Of a DNA stretch of 64,000 bases, positions 59,227 to 64,000 are shown piece after piece. Under the pieces are notes generated by a model. The model had not been told where the DNA came from. It saw only the letters and a list, made by a program, of their open reading frames with translations, and ran no database searches. The DNA comes from Bidens hawaiensis (Eukaryota; Streptophyta; Magnoliopsida; Asterales; Asteraceae): the NCBI GenBank assembly GCA_021521415.1, contig JAIQDT010006444.1, forward strand, positions 62,001 through 126,000, in the 5' to 3' direction. Each line of letters opens with the position of its first letter. Within the stretch, counting starts at the first letter, position 1. Position numbers and translations under genes: made by a program.

Positions 59227-60207
59227 ATTTTTTAATAATAACGGACTTCAAAATAACATTCACACAGTCACCACTATTTAAGAACGAAATTATTATGGCT
59301 GTGTATATGCTATTTTCAGACCCCGTCGTCATTATTTTCGGGTGGTGGTGGTGGCGGTATAATCTGGTGATGTTTTAAGTGAAAGGTTGAGCGTTTATTG
59401 TGTTTTTGACGAGTTGAACGGTTAGAACCCGTGGCTACTTAACATCTTCAAAAAATATATCAGATCTTCCGCGTATTGATCGATCAGCCGAGGATCAGAT
59501 CTACAGCAGAATCCGCGGTGGATCGGCCGATCCGCGACGATCTGATCTACTTTTTGAAGATATTTATGATTATTTTAATATTTCTGGTACTATTTTATAT
59601 TTTTTTTAAAATATCGAAAATATTATGTTAAAAATATATTATTTTAAAGTATTTTCTTTAAAATATCTAAACTATTATGTTAAAAATATATTATTTTTAA
59701 GTATTTTTTTTAAATATCGATAATATTATGTTAAAAATATATTATTTTTAAGTATTTTTTTTTTAAATATCTAAAATATTATGTTAAAAATAATATATTT
59801 TTAAGTATTTTTTTAAATATCAAAAATATTATGTTTTAAGTTTTTTTAAGTATTTTTTTTAAATACTTTAAAATATATTATGTTAAAAATATATTTTTTT
59901 AAATATCTAAAATATTATGTTAAAAATATATTTTTTTAAGTATTTTTTTAAATATCTAAAATATTTTTGTTAAAAATATATTATTTTTAAGTATTTTTTT
60001 TAAATATTGAAAATATTATGTTAAAAATATATTTATTTTTAAGTATTTTTAAATAATTTTTATTATGTTAAAAATATATTATCTTTAAATTATACATTTT
60101 ATCAAGTTATTTGTATTTAAAATTTGATGATAACACAAACATTTTATTCGTAATTATTCATAATAATACAAAACATTTTATTGATTGTACTGCAAACATT
60201 TTACAAT
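57896..60207. other. AT-rich DNA with microsatellites, an AT minisatellite and an unidentified remnant
   Basis: (TA)n at 58135-58161 and 59171-59220. 58395-58990 is GC-richer with broken minus-strand frames (TGVLRPTKIPGRKD, GETCCSGSTQIPV) that I cannot identify. It is bounded by similar AAATAGCATC(A/T)ACACAG motifs at 58435 and 58977, which recur as AAATAACATTCACACAG at 59252. 59575-60095 is a degenerate ~57-60-bp repeat of ATTATGTTAAAAATATATTA and TTTTTAAGTATTTTTTT. Confidence 0.55.
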
Positions 60208-60850
60208 TCATCCTAAATAAACTGCCTCTTCAGTTTGCACTCGCCAAGTTTCCCTTATTCGCATATACTCTTTTATACGATATTCGTACCAAGACCTGCA
60301 TTCGTGCGCTACTTCATTGGCGTATCCTTCCCATTGACGTGCCGGTAGCGGCACGGGGAAATTCCCTTCTAATTGTATGTTGAGCCAATGATTATCCGCC
60401 ACATTTAAAACTCCTATTACCGGGATGAGATAGTGGTTCCGGACTCATTCTCATTGGGAAGTAACTCTCACTGGGGGTCAGATGGAGATTGATTAAAACA
60501 CAGTCATATGTCTGAGCCACTACGTGTCCGTGCCCTGGTAACTTAAACCACCTACTCTTTTGCTGGAATAAAGCAGACGTTGAGTAGTCCAGCGAATCAC
60601 GAACCGTGTCATAATTACCGTTTATCTCGTAGTTCAACCTGTGCGTCCACCACGATTTGTTAGTGTCCATCTCATTCCTCATGCTTGCTCTGACCTCCTT
60701 CCAGTTCATTTGATGCATGCCTAAGCCGACAGCGATTGCTCTGAAACCGCAATTGTAACACCACGACCGATGGCGGATTATACATCGGGGCGCCACGTAT
60801 TGTTTCATTACTCGTGACACTATTTGGGTGTCAATATTTAATAAATACAT
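60208..60850 (-). pseudogene. OTU-like cysteine protease domain remnant
   Basis: Minus strand. NCGFRAIAVGLGMHQMNWKE matches the catalytic-Cys block of plant OTU-like proteases (normally DGNCGFRA). Here the Asp-Gly before NC reads Cys-Tyr, so the catalytic triad or oxyanion region is altered. It continues with RWFKLPGHGHVVAQTYDCVL and a frame ending in TGTGGCGGATAA. A 1-base shift at ~60400 then gives the His block ADNHWLNIQLEGNFPVP and QWEGYANEV. OTU domains of this type are often captured by plant transposons; no transposase is recognisable next to it. Regarded as a pseudogene because of the frameshift and lost motif. Confidence 0.7.
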
Positions 60851-61029
60851 TTACCGCGCACGCGCAACACAATTTGTAAAGTAACATAAATCATAACATA
60901 AATCAAAATATTCAAATAACATAAACTTGTCTCGTTACATTTTAAACTAGGTCCAAAAGAAAAGAAAACATCCTATGTGTCCTCAAGCTTCCAGAAACAG
61001 CTACAGCAAACCTGAACATGTGTTAAAAT
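60851..61029. other. Spacer between OTU remnant and LTR region
   Basis: AT-rich; includes AACATAAATCATAACATAAATCAAAATATTC direct repeats (three short units). The true LTR edge may lie in or near here. Confidence 0.4.
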
Positions 61030-62665
61030 AAAACGTCAACACTTGCGTGTCGGTGAGAAATCAAGTTTAATACATATAAATAGATAACAATATCTGCGCG
61101 CATCATGTGTATAACTGGTGTTCAACAAGGGTGTAATCAGATTGTGATCAAGCCTAATAGATCATAGCTCATAGTTCAACCCGTGCTCCCAATTGAGCAC
61201 AAAAACAAGAAAACTGTGCAAGTGTAAACAAAAGAGAAATCATAAACGATAGTTCTCCCGTGTTCATCCAATGGATCCATGAAAACTGCGGAATAGGCCG
61301 ACAAGACGGTTAATGATCCACACATACAAATAAACAGCCAAGTCTACGTCCATAACACATGGGGTTTTGCGCGACAAAAGTTTATAAACAAGCTTAAGAC
61401 TCAAGTTTGTACGAACACATGAACATCCCAAAACATTAAAAATAAAAAGGGATTAGGTACGAGATTACTCACATGTAAACGGTGTGTTGAAAGGTAAAGC
61501 AAGAACCAACTTTTAAACAAGCACAAGTTAACCTATAAATAAGAGTTTATTGGTTTAACGATTGGTTTTTATGCCTAGAATATATGTTAGCATAGCAATA
61601 TGTATCTTTAACAAATTATTATATATTATATATTACCGGAAATCTGGGCAGGACAAGGGAAAAGACGAAGGCAGAGAGAAGAGTTGGAGGTGCTGCTGAG
61701 GAACTAGGGCAGAGAGCAAAGGGAAGAGAGATTAAGTGTAGTGTGTGTAGTGTTAAATAACAAGAAAATAGTATTATATATAGGGAAACCCTAGGGAACA
61801 CAATCCCTTAAAAAGAGGAAAAGATCTCATCAAATCAAGCAAAAGATATTAAAAGCATAAGAAAACAAAAGCAAAAGATATCAAAAGATATGCCGGCAGC
61901 TGCAGAGGATGGGGAAAAGGCTGACAGGTTACAGGTAAAGCATGGGAGGTGTCAGATAAAGCACTGTTCAAGGCATGCAAAAGAAGATTTCAAAAGATTA
62001 TGTCAGTCACTTTTTCTGTCAACCAATAGGATTGGTGCGCATGCTGCGCCGAAAGTGGCTTTTCGGACAAATGTCGGAACTGACCTAAGGTGCTTCAAAC
62101 AAAAGATATCAAAAGAATACAGGCTGACCTAAACAGAAGAAAAGACTTAAGGTTTAGCGCGAGAAGACTCGAGCGCGAGGGCGAAGGCAGACAGAGAACA
62201 ATCCTTAGCGCGTCGCGAGAAAAACTACAAATCCTTAGCGCGTCGCGGGAAGAATTATAATTCTTAGTGCACCGCGGGAAGAACTTAAATCCTTAGCACG
62301 CCGCGGGAAGAACTACCATTCTTAGCGCGCCGCGGGAAGAATTACCATTCTTAGCGCGCTGCGGGAATAGTTCGTCTCGCGTATCGCTGGAACAGCTGGT
62401 CTTCACGCAGGCTTCCTTGTAAGGAGTCTGGCGCGTGGAGCTGCGCAGACGTCCTTAGGCGGGAAGAACCAAAGGACAAGCAAGGAGAAAGAGGCGGGAC
62501 GGCGACAAGAAATTAATACTATTATTATTATTAAGTAATATAAAAATATATATATAATTTATTTAATGTTAAATTTACAAAAATTAATAAACAAATTTTA
62601 AATCATAAAAAGAATCGGATTCGAAAACGGGTACCTGGATCGGGTCGGATAGGGCAGTTGTCACA
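61030..62665 (-). repeat. 3' LTR of the right-hand chromovirus (outer end approximate)
   Basis: On the minus strand the LTR starts TGTGACAACTGCCC at 62665, right after the AAAGTAGGGGAGAC polypurine tract that follows the integrase. A TATA-like CCCTATATATAATAC lies near 61770-61785. The downstream end is not fixed, because the second LTR and its target duplication lie outside the window. Confidence 0.65.
62195..62375. repeat. Six ~30-bp tandem repeats in the LTR
   Basis: Units of CTTAGCGCGCCGCGGGAAGA plus a variable AT-rich spacer. GC-rich and restriction-like in look, located in U3 upstream of the TATA-like box. Confidence 0.85.
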
Positions 62666-62666
62666 G

Positions 62667-62683
62667 TCTCCCCTACTTTAAGA
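62667..62683 (-). other. Polypurine tract of the right-hand chromovirus
   Basis: CTTAAAGTAGGGGAGAC on the minus strand, adjacent to the LTR start. Confidence 0.75.
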
Positions 62684-62699
62684 AATTTCGTCCCGAAAT

Positions 62700-64000
62700 T
62701 TATCTCGAAGTAGGATGCGCAGAGAAAAGGTGCGGGTACTTGATCTTCATTTGATCTTCCCTTTCCCAAGTGAACTCGGCTCCGCGCTTGGACTGCCAAC
62801 GAACTTTGACAATAGGGATGCGACAGCGCTTGGTTTGCTTTACCTCGCGATCCATAATCTCAACAGGCTTCTCAACGAAATGCATGGACTCATCAACTTG
62901 AACTTCATCAAGTGGTATGTGAAGGTTCTCGTCAGCTAAACATTTCTTGAGATTGGATACATGGAACGTTGGATGCACATTGCTGAGCGCGGGCGGTAGG
63001 TCAAGCTTGTAGGCAACTTTTCCCACCCTCGCAAGAATCTTGAACGGACCAACATAACGAGGTGCAAGCTTACCTTTCTTCCCAAAGCGGACAACACCCT
63101 TCCAGGGCGATACTTTGAGGAGAACAAGATCACCAACTAGAAATTCGAGAGGCTTTCGCCTGCGATCTGCGTAACTCTTCTGTCGGCTTCTGGCAGTCAG
63201 CAGATGATCACGGATCTTGGCGATTTTATCGGTTGTCTCTTGAACTAGTTCGGGTCCTGTGATTTGAACTTCACCCAATTCGCTCCAACAAATCGGCGAG
63301 CGGCACTTTCGACCGTAAAGTGCTTCAAATGGGGCCATACCGATGCTGGAATGATAGCTGTTATTATAAGAGAACTCGATCAGAGGTAGGTGCGAATCCC
63401 AATTACCTCCAAAATCAAGAACACAAGATCGAAGCATATCCTCAAGGGTTTGGATGGTTCGCTCAGACTGTCCGTCAGTCTGAGGATGATATGCAGTACT
63501 CATGTCCAAACGAGTTCCTAACGCAGATTGGAGAGATTTCCAAAAGCGAGATATAAAACGGCCATCGCGATCGGATATGATGCTCAAGGGAGTACCATGA
63601 CGGCAGACAATTTCCTTGACATAAAGATGCGCAAGTTGTTCAACACGGTAGGTTTCACGAATGGGCAGAAAGTGGGCAGACTTGGTCAATCGATCCACTA
63701 TTACCCAAATGCTATCATGTTTGCTTGCGGTCAAGGGTATCTTGGTGATAAAGTCCATTGCTATACTTTCCCATTTCCACGTAGGAATTTCAGGTTGTTC
63801 GAGCAAACCAGATGGGCGTTGATGTTCAGCTTTTACCTTAGAACAAGTTAGGCATTTAGCTACCAACATAGCAATATCCTTTTTCATACCAGGCCACCAA
63901 TAATAAAGGCGCAAATCTTTGTACATTTTGTCAGCACCAGGATGAACGGAATACCGAGATTTGTGCGCTTCACTCGGTATGACAGAGCGAAGATTCTCAT
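62700..64000 (-). CDS. pol: Integrase with chromodomain of a Tekay-like chromovirus (5' part outside window)
   Basis: The minus-strand frame is open from the window edge to TAA/TGA at 62700, more than 430 codons. It starts within the integrase zinc finger ([28 protein letters not shown]) and continues with the DDE core: MDFITK, SDRDGRF and [12 protein letters not shown], all three catalytic residues present. The C-terminal [15 protein letters not shown] motif, STFHV-type [12 protein letters not shown] and the chromodomain [19 protein letters not shown] follow. Unlike the Tekay copy at 15353-18253 it is uninterrupted through the VSPWKG motif and the chromodomain, so it could be part of a functional pol. 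RT and gag would lie to the right. Confidence 0.93.
   Translation of the reverse strand, partial: ENLRSVIPSEAHKSRYSVHPGADKMYKDLRLYYWWPGMKKDIAMLVAKCLTCSKVKAEHQRPSGLLEQPEIPTWKWESIAMDFITKIPLTASKHDSIWVIVDRLTKSAHFLPIRETYRVEQLAHLYVKEIVCRHGTPLSIISDRDGRFISRFWKSLQSALGTRLDMSTAYHPQTDGQSERTIQTLEDMLRSCVLDFGGNWDSHLPLIEFSYNNSYHSSIGMAPFEALYGRKCRSPICWSELGEVQITGPELVQETTDKIAKIRDHLLTARSRQKSYADRRRKPLEFLVGDLVLLKVSPWKGVVRFGKKGKLAPRYVGPFKILARVGKVAYKLDLPPALSNVHPTFHVSNLKKCLADENLHIPLDEVQVDESMHFVEKPVEIMDREVKQTKRCRIPIVKVRWQSKRGAEFTWEREDQMKIKYPHLFSAHPTSR

Overview
This window looks like repeat-dense nuclear DNA of a flowering plant. A eudicot, perhaps Asteraceae, is my guess from the style of the repeats, not a demonstrated assignment. 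The supporting evidence is nested Ty3/gypsy LTR retrotransposons, Tourist-like MITEs with TAA/TTA target duplications, a PIF/Harbinger transposase with a short GT-AG intron, a Helitron end, tRNA-derived SINEs and long AT microsatellites. I found no convincing intact host gene, tRNA, rRNA or CRISPR array. Almost everything that codes is transposon-derived, and most of it is broken.

Layout. 1-1483: an LTR piece cuts into the 3' end of a PIF/Harbinger transposase pseudogene (minus strand). 2895-3277: a Tourist-like MITE. 3955-30217: a complex locus built from one non-autonomous Tat-like gypsy family. It holds a solo LTR with target duplication ATCAG, 2.6 kb of right flank, a truncated element tail, a second LTR, a full internal region, a third LTR, and the same 2.6 kb flank again. 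The element's gag is split by a 9.4-kb Tekay-type chromovirus (11019-20384, target duplication AAACA). 31696-32678: another solo LTR of the Tat-like family (target duplication GTGAT). 33735-43523: a complete second Tat-like element (target duplication GTTAT). 43524-61000: AT-rich DNA with a Helitron terminus, several TIR elements, a 281-bp satellite array, a large foldback, an Athila-like ORF1 remnant and an OTU-protease remnant. 61030-64000: the 3' part of another Tekay-like chromovirus on the minus strand, running off the right edge.

The most interesting content is the Tat-like family. It has a sense gag but no protease, reverse transcriptase or integrase. On the opposite strand it carries a five-exon gene with its own TATA box, encoding a protein with a 'putative gypsy-type transposon' domain, a basic Lys-rich stretch and a long coiled coil. 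Both copies keep the same splice sites but carry different disabling mutations, so the shared structure predates the damage. Such an element would need reverse transcriptase and integrase supplied in trans. The Tekay element has complete pol domains, but it has two in-frame stops, one frameshift and a Glu-to-Asp change at the third catalytic residue of integrase.

The second main point is structural. The sequence right of the ATCAG insertion site occurs twice, once after a solo LTR and once after the 3' LTR of the full element. That needs a local rearrangement (unequal recombination plus an end-joining junction at 7638/7639) or a merge of two haplotypes in the assembly.
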